A stretch of DNA of 64,000 nt. It comes from Oidiodendron maius Zn (Eukaryota > Ascomycota > Leotiomycetes > Myxotrichaceae). The notes below the pieces were generated by a model, which saw nothing but the letters and a program-made list of their open reading frames with translations, was not told the DNA's origin and made no database searches. Of this stretch, positions 23,264 through 32,432 are shown piece by piece; positions within the stretch are counted from its first letter, which is position 1, and each line of letters opens with the position of its first letter. The stretch is from assembly GCA_000827325.1 (NCBI GenBank), contig KN832872.1, positions 372,001 through 436,000 of the forward strand. The letters are read 5' to 3'. The position numbers and the translations under genes were made by a program.

Positions 23264-24803
23264 ATGTCGCGAGCAGCCGAAGCTGCAATGGCTGCGAGCT
23301 ATAAACAGCTCAAAGAGGACTTTGTATCAGGACTGACTGGTGGAGATATCCTAGAGATCTATTATGTGACTGCGGTGGCCTCGGTGAGCTCAGGTCCCCG
23401 AATAATGGCATATTCTAACCATCGGAAAGACCGCAGTGTTTCTTTGGTCTGCACTACAAGTACGCCAGTCGTTTTTCGAGTCTCGAACACTTCTCTCGCT
23501 GGTCGTCGATTTCCTGCTCAATACCGGCGCAACCCTCCTCGCGTTTACCATCTACGGAGATACTCCTCTTCTTCTTAACCTCTTAATCCTCGCCCCGGTG
23601 GCCCTCATATATGCACTCCCACAAGCTCCAACGCCAAAGAAACAACAAAAACCCCCGCCATCGAAAAGAGCGAAACAAGATGTCGCGAATCCACTGCCTA
23701 AGAAGCCGTTCTTGACAATGTACCGCGGATCAATGATGATTGCAACCTGCCTTGCTATTCTCGCGGTCGATTTCAAAGTCTTTCCCCGGCGCTTTGCAAA
23801 AGTAGAGACGTGGGGCTCATCTTTAATGGATGTAGGCGTTGGATCTTTTGTTTTCTCTGCCGGGATAGTTGCCTCGCGCGCTGTCATAAAAGAGAAGCTG
23901 GAGGGCAAAACGACAACGCTGAGCACACGCTTGTATCAATCTATGCGCCATTCCCTACCTCTCATTATATTAGGATTGATACGTTTATACAGTGTAAAGG
24001 GTCTGGACTACGCCGAGCACGTTACGGAGTATGGTGTACACTGGAACTTCTTCTTCACTCTAGGTCTATTGCCTCCTTTCGTGGCGATATGTCAATCCAT
24101 TCTGAAGTACATACCATCATACGCTGGATTGGCAATCATTATAGGTGGCGTATATCAAGTTGCCCTTGAGACGACAAGCCTGAAAGCTTTAATACTTGCC
24201 GCTCCTCGAACTGACATCTTCTTAAAAAACCGCGAAGGAATCTTCAGCTTTATTGGGTACCTAGCAATATTTTTGGCCGGAGAATCGGCCGGCATGATCC
24301 TTTTACCTCGGCGTCTCTCTTCCTCTACGGGTGTGCAGCAACGAAAGAAACTTCTGCTTACACTTGGATCGTGGTCGGCGGTCTGGACTCTACTACTCTT
24401 CCTCACTACGTCATACAACTATGGCCTCTCTCTCTCTATATCGCGCCGCATGGCGAATCTGCCGTATATCCTATGGATTATCGCATTTAACTACGTTCAG
24501 ATTACTGCCTTCTGCCTAGTCGAAACAGTATTCTTCCCGCAAGCATACAAGAGCGGCGAAATCAGCCCACAATCGGAGGCTGAGATATACAAACGATGCA
24601 CCAGCTCAGTTTTAGAAGCTTTCAACAAAAATGGCCTAGCAGTATTTTTGGCGGCAAATTTACTAACAGGTCTCGTCAACTTGACCGTTCCGACATTGGA
24701 TGTCAGTAATATCCAAGCGATGGGTATATTGATGGTTTACGTAGCGACGCTGACCGGGCTGGCTGTTGGGCTAGACATGTATAACATTTCAATTAAGATG
24801 TAA
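23264..24803 (+). CDS. GWT1: GPI-anchored wall transfer protein 1 (inositol acyltransferase, PIG-W)
   Basis: Exons 23264..23383 and 23430..24803 give 497 aa. The N terminus reads [20 protein letters not shown], then [20 protein letters not shown], with the KEDFV...GG block diagnostic for Gwt1. About a dozen hydrophobic segments follow. Other landmarks are [20 protein letters not shown] and [40 protein letters not shown] (expected active region with Glu/His), [19 protein letters not shown] and a C-terminal [20 protein letters not shown]. The enzyme acylates inositol of GlcN-PI in the ER during GPI-anchor synthesis and is the known target of the antifungal aminopyrifen/manogepix class. The 46-base intron uses an AAAG acceptor; the CGCAG seven bases further on would break the frame. 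Confidence 0.95.
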
Positions 24804-24973
24804 ATGTAAAATATATATACGTCAATACTCCCAGTATCAGATATAGATTGTACATAATTACCTCGATCCAATTATCTATTCCAACAGTTTCATTGGTTGA
24901 GTGTCATTTAAGGTCACATGCTCTAGACGTTTATTATTTGCCTCATATATAGGGCGGCAAGAAGGTCCAGATT

Positions 24974-24978
24974 AACTT
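24974..24978. repeat. 5-bp target site duplication, left copy
   Basis: AACTT directly flanks the left LTR and recurs at 26762-26766 directly after the right LTR, as expected for an integrase-mediated insertion. Confidence 0.75.
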
Positions 24979-25121
24979 TGTCAGAGATACGGTGCGCAGG
25001 GAAAGATAACCTGGTATTCAGCATAAAAGAGTAGTAAATTACGGTTTGGTTGTAAGCTGCTATAACGCCCAAAGTGGGGTTTTATACAGCGCAATACCAT
25101 TACATAAGCATATCCTTGATA
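24979..25121 (-). repeat. long terminal repeat (3' LTR in element orientation)
   Basis: 143 bp, identical to 26619-26761 except at one position. On the minus strand it contains GTATAAAACCCC, a TATA-like box suited to a U3 promoter. Confidence 0.88.
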
Positions 25122-25130
25122 CTCCCCCTT
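25122..25130 (-). other. polypurine tract of the LTR element
   Basis: AAGGGGGAG on the minus strand, immediately upstream of the 3' LTR. This is the expected position and composition for the plus-strand DNA primer. Confidence 0.7.
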
Positions 25131-25289
25131 GCGCTGTAATCCCTAAAACTCCGAATATCAATTGCCTAGGCCTCATTAACTCCCGTAATAGCCTATATGC
25201 TCAGCAGCTACAGCTACAGCCTGCCTACGTCTCCCCTTTAGGAAGTTCAGCAGCTCTACAGACCTATATGTCTGTATTACGGTACAAGA

Positions 25290-25440
25290 GTACCCTTGGC
25301 ACAGCTCATCTCTCAACAGAGGCTCCCTGTCTAGGGCATACATGTGTTATAGCCACGACACTCTTCTCAATAGAGGCTTCCTCTCTAGGGCATGTATTAT
25401 AGCCATGACGCTCTTCTCTCAACAGAGGACTCTTATAGCT
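25290..25440. repeat. imperfect tandem repeat inside the LTR element
   Basis: A unit of roughly 50-60 bases containing TCAACAGAGGCT, CTAGGGCATA and TTATAGCCA is seen about two and a half times, with small differences between copies. It lies in the non-gag part of the element, where pol would be in a complete copy. Confidence 0.65.
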
Positions 25441-25719
25441 AGTAGAGCTCTATCTCGGAGATTGTCAACTAGCTCAACAGCTAGGGCTCAGCAGCCAGGC
25501 TCAGCAGCCTAAGATAGAGCTCCCTTATCAGAGGTACTACTATACAGAGGTTTAAAGGGAACACTCAGGCTCTGTAGTAGCAAAGTGGCTCACAAGGCCA
25601 GCATATTCAGTACCACGCTCTCTCTCTTTACCCTTGTCTCTGCTCTTGCTTCTTTTAGGCTTATACTCTTGCTCGCTCTCAGACTCACTTTCAGAGCCGC
25701 TGCTTGACTCATTTCGTCT

Positions 25720-26550
25720 CTAGGCTCTTGCTCTAGCCCTCTCGTATTTGCGGCAATCCTTTTGGAAATAGCCTTTCTTGCTGCAGAAATAACAGCTGCT
25801 TTGATCAGGGGGCTTTGATTGACTCCCCCTATCCTTATACTTCCTCTTTTTGTCTGAACTACCTCCCCTCTTGTCTCTTCGGCTATGTCTTGCAAAGGCA
25901 GCAGCCTCAGGAGGAGGTATAGAGGACTCAGTGGGTTTTGCAGGTTTTGTGGTTTCAGGGGTAGTCTCGTATGACTGAAGCAGGGTAATCGTCCCTTCAA
26001 GGTCGTGTTTCTCGCGAATTGCAAAGTGCTTTACCTGCTGCCATAAAGGATCTTTGGCTGGCAGGGCTGCAAGGAGCCATAATATTACATCACGGTCCAT
26101 AAGATTGAAATCTGAGCCGTCAAGTGAGGTCTTATATCCGTAAAGTCAAGAGGAAAAGTCTCTAATTGTCTCGGCCTTTAGATCAAACTCTGCTGTACTA
26201 AACTGCTCTCAGACTGTTGAGTTAAATACAGGGTCATTAGCACGGTTGAACTTAGCTAGCTCTATCCATATTCCTGGCACGTCCTTTGCCTGAATATAGG
26301 GGGTGATCTTAGGCAAGAATCAAGGCTGAATTGATCCGGAAATAATCTGAATAGCCTTCTGATTCCTATCCTTCCACTCTAGGTAGGTTGCCCTAGGTTA
26401 AGCAGGTGGTTCAGGATCAGAGCCATCAACTATATTCCATGCATCGATAACAGCTAGGGCAGCTGTACAGGTACTCTTAAACTCAGGGTAGTTGCCTCCG
26501 TCTAGAATAGCCACCCTCCCCCACTTTGTGGTATTATACTCAGTCGGCAT
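25720..26550 (-). pseudogene. copia-type gag remnant with in-frame stops
   Basis: Starting at MPTEYNTTKWGRVAILDGGN, one continuous frame runs 830 bases with gag-like content (WNIVDG, ATYLEWKDRNQKAIQIISGS, DRDVILWLLAALPAKD) and ends in a zinc knuckle near 25790. It is broken by a TAA at 26398 and three TGA codons before 26140. By context these replace Gln, Arg and two Trp codons, so all four are consistent with C-to-T or G-to-A transitions. The zinc knuckle CYFCSKKGYFQKDC carries Tyr where the canonical CCHC motif has His. No frameshift is needed to follow the frame. Downstream of 25720 the frame is littered with stops. The protein cannot be made intact from this copy. Confidence 0.82.
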
Positions 26551-26606
26551 CGTAAGGATCGTACGGATTGTAATAATCGATAACAAACCCAGGCAGTTAC
26601 AAGCCC

Positions 26607-26618
26607 GGGCTCATAACC
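26607..26618 (-). other. primer binding site, half-tRNA type (initiator Met tRNA)
   Basis: Plus-strand GGGCTCATAACC abuts the 5' LTR exactly. It matches the anticodon stem-loop of initiator methionine tRNA (loop CTCATAA with the CAT anticodon), so the minus-strand template would pair with a tRNA fragment ending in that loop. This is the priming mode known from Drosophila copia and several fungal copia-type elements. Confidence 0.75.
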
Positions 26619-26761
26619 TGTCAGAGATACAGTGCGCAGGGAAAGATAACCTGGTATTCAGCATAAAAGAGTAGTAAATTACGGTTTGGTTGTAAGCTGC
26701 TATAACGCCCAAAGTGGGGTTTTATACAGCGCAATACCATTACATAAGCATATCCTTGATA
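26619..26761 (-). repeat. long terminal repeat (5' LTR in element orientation)
   Basis: 143 bp, the near-identical partner of 24979-25121. Its right end touches the AACTT duplication at 26762-26766. Confidence 0.88.
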
Positions 26762-26766
26762 AACTT
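26762..26766. repeat. 5-bp target site duplication, right copy
   Basis: AACTT, matching 24974-24978. Confidence 0.75.
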
Positions 26767-26881
26767 CACCCAGCCAACGGTAGTCGGATATAATTTTTGG
26801 TTGTTGTCGTCAGTTACATGCTGCGAACAGGACGATTGCTCTAACAGGGAGGCAGCATAGAAGTGCTCCATTCTTCTCGGA

Positions 26882-29236
26882 ATGAAGGCCCAGACACCGC
26901 ACCAGCGGGACACATCCGCGAGACGGTCGTCAGTTAGTAGCGGCAATCGCGTGAGTGTTGGGAGCTATCTGCCTCTCCCACGAGCGCAATCTAGAGTAGG
27001 TCCTTTCCAGTGGTTTGCGAGATCTATATTTGTCCTTCATTCTGACCCATGTATAAAGATTGCTTTGGCGCGTGCTGCGAATACCCAACACGCCTCCGAC
27101 CAGACTGGCGCTGAATCAACAGCTCGACCTCCATCGCGAGGCGCTTTGGGATACTCAGCGCGAGCCACTTCAGGTGAAATACACCGCGACAAGCCTAACA
27201 TTGGCGTTGACTATGATCATGAAAAGCACCGTCGGGAACTGGACGAATTAAGGGCCGAGATCAAAACTCTGAAGTACACCATAGACAATCATAGACAGGA
27301 TGAAGAATTAGCGAAGCTTAGACATGAAAGTGAGGTCCGAGATGCTCGGCGTAAAGCTGAAGACGATTTCAAGAGGATGCAGGCTGCAGAAGCGGAGAGA
27401 TCGAAATTGACTCGCCAAAATGAAGCCTTACTGAAGGACTTATCCGATGTCCGGGATACCGCAAGCAATGAAAAGGTTTCTCTTGAAAGACGACTCCGAG
27501 AAACTGAGGAGAGTCGGAGGGCTTTGGAAGATGAGGTTGAGGATATCAAATCGGAACGAGAAGAGAGCATTCGCAGCATAGAAAGGCGATCAACGGAGCA
27601 CGAATCGCGAGCAGATTCCTTACAACGAACACTAGAGGAGCTGCAGCAAGAATCGGACCGCAAAGATGATTTATTGCATGAAGCGCAGCAACTGCTAACA
27701 GAAAAGAACACTGCATATGGTGCCCTGGAAGGAGAAGTCTTACGCCTGAAAGCACAAACTCGCGACGCGGACACGCTGGGGGTTATTAAACGGGAGCTGA
27801 GTGAACAAGTTACGCATATCAAAAAGTTGGAAGCGGCGAACAGAGAACAGTTCGCGGAATTAAAACACTTCAGGAATCTCCACCAGAGCGTCGAGGTTGT
27901 CGAGGAGGAAAAAAGGTCGTTACAAAGGAAGCTTGATGGTATGGAAAGTCTTGAAAATGAGCTTGGGGAAGCACGGATCCAACGACAGCGACTCGAGGAT
28001 GAAAAATTAGCTTGGACAGCCTATCTCCAAAGCCAAGCTGGCAGCGATGGGCAAGTTGAATTCGATTCTCCAGAAGCTCTGGCTAGAGCACTTATTGAAG
28101 AGCGTCTTAAAAGGGCTGCCTTAGCAGAGAGGCTTGGGTCCCTGGAAGCTGAGCTATCCGAGAAGGATGTCATTATTTCCGGCCTGGAGGGTGAAAATAC
28201 CTCCCTAGCTGAACAGCTAGAATCTTCCAAGACCGCCGAAAGCAGTATGGGCAGTGACAACCAAGCGCTATTGAGGTTAGAAAGGCAGCGTGCACTGGCT
28301 ATCAAAGAGGCTGAGTATCTCCGCGAGCAGCTCAAAGCGTTTGACGCCGAAGATACGACCTTCCAGCCCGAGAATGTGAATGAGGCGAGGCTCAAACGCA
28401 TCCAAGCGCTAGAAGATATGGTGGACCAATATCGACAAGAAGTGCAAACTCTTCAAGGAGAGCTCACATCACGCGAAGCTGGTCATCCAAAGACAGAGAC
28501 GGTCGGTACGAAACGAACCCGAGAGGATACTGAAAATAGTGAACGGCTAGGCCAACTCTCACGTAAATCGCGCAAATTACAAGATGATCTCAGTACCGTC
28601 CAAACCAATTGCAAACTTCTTGAAAAGGAACTTGCGGTTACAAAAGAGCGCCTAACGGCTGCCACAAAACAAAGCAAGACCCGAATCCTGTCCCTCCGCT
28701 CAAATCCTACGTCTGATTTTGAAGCTATCAAGTTGTCCACGCTCAACTCGCTTCGGAAAGAGAACGTTAATCTTCTCGCTCAGCTGCGAAGTGGACAGGC
28801 TAGCGTCGATTCTGTCCCATTGTCTTCCCTTGACGTGGCCCAGCAGGAGGTGAAGCGGATAGAGGAGGCCCTAAAATCCGAAAAGAAGATGAACGACCGT
28901 CTGAAGAAGGTGTGGCATGCCAAGACGCAAGAGTTTCGCGAATTGGTAGTCTCACTACTGGGATGGGACGTGGTTTTCCTATCCAATGGGAAGATGAGAG
29001 TCACAAGCTACTTCTATCCGAGCAAAGGGGACCACGAGAATAGCATCGAATTCGACGGGGACAAAGGGACTATGAAAGTCTCGGGTGGGCCACAGAGCGC
29101 ATTTGCGCAAAAGATCAAGGAGCAGATCAAGTTCTGGGTACATGGTAAGTGCAGTGTTCCCTGCTTCCTCGCCGCACTCACCCTCGAGTTTTACGAAGAA
29201 GCAAATAAGGACGGCACTTTGAGAGTGGAGGTGTAG
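26882..29236 (+). CDS. MAD1: spindle assembly checkpoint protein Mad1
   Basis: An open frame of 784 aa, mostly coiled coil from residue ~115 to ~690 (heptads rich in Glu, Arg, Leu). The Mad2-interaction motif region reads TRILSLRSNPTSDFEAIKLS, and the Bub1-binding RLK motif follows in NDRLKKVWHAKTQEFRELV. The C-terminal globular domain reads SLLGWDVVFLSNGKMRVTS, then GTMKVSGGPQSAFAQKIKEQ and CFLAALTLEFYEEANKD. These are diagnostic for Mad1, which recruits Mad2 to unattached kinetochores and delays anaphase. The N-terminal ~60 residues are less convincing: 26996-27058 has donor GTAGGT, a CTGAC branch-like site and an AAAG end, is 63 bases without a stop, and may be an in-frame intron. The retroelement insertion lies just upstream and may affect the promoter or leader. 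Confidence 0.93.
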   Translation: MKAQTPHQRDTSARRSSVSSGNRVSVGSYLPLPRAQSRVGPFQWFARSIFVLHSDPCIKIALARAANTQHASDQTGAESTARPPSRGALGYSARATSGEIHRDKPNIGVDYDHEKHRRELDELRAEIKTLKYTIDNHRQDEELAKLRHESEVRDARRKAEDDFKRMQAAEAERSKLTRQNEALLKDLSDVRDTASNEKVSLERRLRETEESRRALEDEVEDIKSEREESIRSIERRSTEHESRADSLQRTLEELQQESDRKDDLLHEAQQLLTEKNTAYGALEGEVLRLKAQTRDADTLGVIKRELSEQVTHIKKLEAANREQFAELKHFRNLHQSVEVVEEEKRSLQRKLDGMESLENELGEARIQRQRLEDEKLAWTAYLQSQAGSDGQVEFDSPEALARALIEERLKRAALAERLGSLEAELSEKDVIISGLEGENTSLAEQLESSKTAESSMGSDNQALLRLERQRALAIKEAEYLREQLKAFDAEDTTFQPENVNEARLKRIQALEDMVDQYRQEVQTLQGELTSREAGHPKTETVGTKRTREDTENSERLGQLSRKSRKLQDDLSTVQTNCKLLEKELAVTKERLTAATKQSKTRILSLRSNPTSDFEAIKLSTLNSLRKENVNLLAQLRSGQASVDSVPLSSLDVAQQEVKRIEEALKSEKKMNDRLKKVWHAKTQEFRELVVSLLGWDVVFLSNGKMRVTSYFYPSKGDHENSIEFDGDKGTMKVSGGPQSAFAQKIKEQIKFWVHGKCSVPCFLAALTLEFYEEANKDGTLRVEV

Positions 29237-29390
29237 TGGCGAGGACTGGCATCATCACGGATCCGGGACGAGAGTTCGATGTGGGGTTCAAGCCATCGCA
29301 CTGTGGCTATGAGAGGAGGGACCTGGGATATGGACGATGTATAAGTAAAATATTCCCTGCAAGAAATCCGGTGGCAATCTGAGTACCTGG

Positions 29391-29397
29391 TATATAA
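29391..29397 (+). promoter_or_regulatory. TATA-like box of ornithine decarboxylase gene
   Basis: TATATAAGG sits about 750 bases before the ornithine decarboxylase ATG and is followed by a strongly CT-rich zone (29490-29560). It marks the probable core promoter, and it implies a leader of roughly 650-720 bases. Confidence 0.5.
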
Positions 29398-30149
29398 GGC
29401 GTCAAGGGGTCCAGGGTCCCAAAGACGCCGAAAAGCTTTTAGCCGGGGGGAATAGGAAACATCAACACATCCCACCACACACGAATTTTCTTGAACTCTT
29501 CCCGCTTCCGACTTCGAATTATCTCACCTCGGCCGCGCCTCCCTTCTCTCCGCGCTCCTACGCACGCGATCACATAAATCCCGCACAAAAAAGAGCTGGT
29601 CGGTCCCCCCCCCCCTCTTGAGCTTCCACCTCCCCACTATCACCGCCTATACCACACCGAGAGTGAGCGATTTGAATAAGCAACTGACGCGCATATATCG
29701 CAGATCATTTTGCCATCAACGGCAGAAAATACCTCTCTCGACTGCCTTTGGTCGTCTCAAAGGCGTCCCATCACACCACGGCTATAGCAGCCGCCCTTCT
29801 CGTCTCTGATCAAGATTTCTCCGAACGTCCCAACCGACACATCCTCAACACCCGACCACCTCCTGGTGTTCAAGCTGCTTGAGCGCTTTCTGTTCGACTT
29901 GTGCCCAAACTCCCCCTCTCCGTCCCCACCCTCTCAGCTGCCGCATAGGACGGGTTTAGAGGTTCTTCCTCTCGTCGAGGAAGAGTCGAGCCGACCTCGT
30001 CAGATTAGCACAGGATCTGACCGATATAGACCCCCCTAACACCCTCTCGGAAGTAAGGGTACGTCCTACGTCGAACTCTTCTTCCCTTTGGCAGATAACT
30101 TACGACACCAAAGCAGAATCGGCACAGTTCTCGAAGATTATTCGGGGAT
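29398..30149 (+). other. long ATG-free 5' leader of ornithine decarboxylase
   Basis: From 29340 to the start codon at 30150 the plus strand contains no ATG in any frame. The stretch is CT-rich with an 11-C run at 29605-29615. No gene-like frame starts with ATG here. Splice-like pairs occur (GTGAGC at 29663 with CGCAG at 29703; GTAAGG at 30053 with GGCAG near 30093), but both would give very short introns. Confidence 0.65.
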
Positions 30150-31539
30150 ATGTCACCTTCCGCCATCGCCACTATTTCAAGCACAGCAAGTCTGACAAGC
30201 ATTAATTCGTATGTTGAAAATGCAAAGGATGCTTACATAGAACTCAATGGCGCGAACAACCCCAAGCAATTGATCAGGGATGCTTTGAAGGAGAGGGTTA
30301 CGAATATCGATCATGAGAACTGCGAGCCTGGAGACGAAGACACGTTCTTCGTAGCTGATCTCGGCGAGGTCTATCGACAGCATATGAGATGGAAGTTAAA
30401 CCTTCCTAGGGTCAGGCCATTTTATGGTAAGCATTACTTGCTATGGCCTTCCTTTTCCATTTGACTAATGTTTTGCAGCGGTCAAGTGCAATCCGGACCC
30501 TCAGGTCCTTCGCCTGCTAGCCGAACTTGGTACCGGCTTTGACTGCGCGTCCAAGGCCGAGATTGAACAGGTCCTGAAGATGAATATTGAACCCGATCGC
30601 ATCATCTATGCTCAACCATGCAAGACGAACTCATATGTTCGCTACGCTGCTAATCAGGGAGTTAAGCAAATGACATTTGACAATACCGATGAGCTTTACA
30701 AGATCAAGAAGCTCTATCCTGGAGCGGAGCTCTTCCTACGCATCTCTACTGATGATTCTTCGAGCTTGTGCCGTCTGAGCTTGAAGTTTGGCGCTGCCAT
30801 GGACACCACTGAGGAGCTTCTTGCTCTCGCTAAGGAGCTTGGTTTGAACGTCGTGGGTGTCAGCTTCCACATTGGCTCAGGTGCATCTGATCCTAGTGCA
30901 TTCTTAAAAGCCGTTCAAGACGCTCGGGTCGTGTTCGATAGAGCACAACACCATGGATTCACCATGCGCACTCTTGATGTAGGCGGCGGGTTCAGCAGCG
31001 ATACGTTTGAAGCTATGGCTGCCGTTCTCCGTGATGCTTTGGACGAATACATGCCTGCTAATATCAACATCATCGGTGAGCCTGGTCGTTACTATGTGGC
31101 TTCGGCATTTACCCTTGCTGCACATATTATCGCCCGCCGCACCATCGAGGATCCCGCAACCGGTGAAAAGAGCTACATGGTCTATCTTAATGATGGACTA
31201 TATGGGAACTTCTCAAGCATCATGTTTGATCATCAGCACCCGGTCGCCAAAGTTCTTTGTGCGGGAGCCTCTGGCCATTTCTATTTCGATGTGGCGGCTG
31301 GCCAAGGGTCCCGGAACGGTGTCGAGTATTCTATCTGGGGTCCGACCTGCGATGGTATTGATCGCATTTCCGAGAGCATCCGCTTCAGCCACACTCTGGA
31401 TGTTGGCGACTGGCTTTATTTTGAGGAAATGGGTGCCTACACCAAGTGTTCGGCCACAAGATTCAATGGCTTCAGCGACTCTCACGATGTTGTCTATGTT
31501 ACCAGTGAGCCTGGTGCTAGAGCACTTATGGGGATGTAA
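30150..31539 (+). CDS. SPE1: ornithine decarboxylase
   Basis: Exons 30150..30426 and 30479..31539 give 445 aa, normal for eukaryotic ODC. The PLP lysine block RPFYAVKCNPDPQVL spans the exon junction; FDCASKAEIEQVL, GVSFHIGSGASDP, LDVGGGF, INIIGEPGRYYV and WGPTCDGIDRI (catalytic Cys and Asp of the second subunit) follow. The fold is the alanine-racemase-type barrel plus beta domain, with the active site at the dimer interface. It makes putrescine from ornithine, the committed step of polyamine synthesis, in the cytosol. Eukaryotic ODC is normally controlled by antizyme and at translation; no antizyme gene is visible in this window. The unusually long, ATG-free leader fits a translationally controlled message, but that is inference. 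Confidence 0.96.
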
Positions 31540-32432
31540 TAGAGATCACAGAGTACTATGATACACATGTGATAAAAGTGGTTTGGATGTCATAGTGTCT
31601 GAAAGGGTTTTTTTCTTTATTAGATTTGCTTATTTGCGTCTGCAACACACGACATGACAAACGAAAGGATGTTGTTAAATAGAACTCCTATAGATAATAA
31701 AGCCAATTCTTTGGAACAATATGAAGTGACATAAGCAGCTGCAGTTACTGAGTCCAAGTAATCAAGCGATGAGTCCATTGGTAGACCTGGTAGCATGAGC
31801 TCCTGCGCCCTCTATTTACACGGTACTCAGTATAGAGTACTCCACATCTAGAAGAGAATTGTATCCTTCTCTTGTATAACTTCCTAGAGTATAATGTCAG
31901 CGAAATTTCCCAAGCTTTAGCCTGGAATTCCTCGGCAATGATATATGCCCTTGACGGGCGATGAACTTTAATGGGACCCAAGAAAAAATTGCTGCCTTTT
32001 AACTTTTGAACTAATGTACGTACTTTCAACAGGGAACGTAGGCACAATCGAGCATTTATATTTGAAAGACGCAAGAGGCCTCGCACTTTAATTTGTGGCG
32101 TTCTAGTGAAGTCACGTGGCCAGCCTTACAGTTAGGTAGTCGTCTGCCACCGGTGTGAAGGGGCAGTATCATTTTACCAACTCCGTTTTCGTGATGATTT
32201 CGAAGCTGAATTAATAGTGTACCACAAATAACAACCATTGTGATAAAGCTTCTTGCGCGAAGGTTTCAGGGATATCCAATTCCCCGCCACTTTCATTGGC
32301 GGAATCTAGGCGCAAAACGGCGAGGCGCGTCGATGACGATCTAACGTCGCGCATTATCGTTCTACCAGCCCCAATGACAGGCCTGCATACGTTCAGAACC
32401 GCAACTTGAAAGCCATTCTTTAGGTAGTCAAG
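31540..32432. other. intergenic, no gene seen
   Basis: 893 bases between ODC and SPT8. T-rich sequence just after 31600 probably holds the ODC polyadenylation region. No protein-like frame. Confidence 0.45.

Larger units (their letters stand above)
24979..26761 (-). mobile_element. compact, defective Ty1/copia-type LTR retrotransposon (non-autonomous)
   Basis: 1783 bases bounded by two 143-bp direct repeats that differ at a single position (24991 versus 26631) and flanked by AACTT duplications. The element reads on the minus strand: the 5' LTR is at 26619-26761, the primer site follows directly, a gag-like frame comes next, and a polypurine tract precedes the 3' LTR at 24979-25121. Terminal bases in element orientation are TA...CA rather than the usual TG...CA. 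The internal region is only about 1.5 kb. It holds broken gag sequence but no protease, integrase, reverse transcriptase or RNase H that I can recognise. A full copia-type element would be about 5 kb. It lies in the MAD1 promoter, ~115 bases from that ATG. Confidence 0.88.

Noticed and set aside
25590-26024. 144-aa minus-strand open frame in the retroelement
   Set aside because: It overlaps the gag frame in another phase and lacks gag or pol motifs; composition follows the repeat-rich DNA.
27289-28401. Long Ser/Leu-rich minus-strand frames
   Set aside because: They are antisense shadows of the MAD1 coiled coil.
29150-29165. GTAAGTGCAG inside the MAD1 C terminus, resembling splice sites
   Set aside because: The sites are too close to form an intron, and the frame through them gives the conserved PCFLAALTLEFYEE block.
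29618-29809. Plus-strand frame in the ODC leader that could be a uORF
   Set aside because: It has no ATG; it would need a TTG start, and the whole leader lacks ATG.
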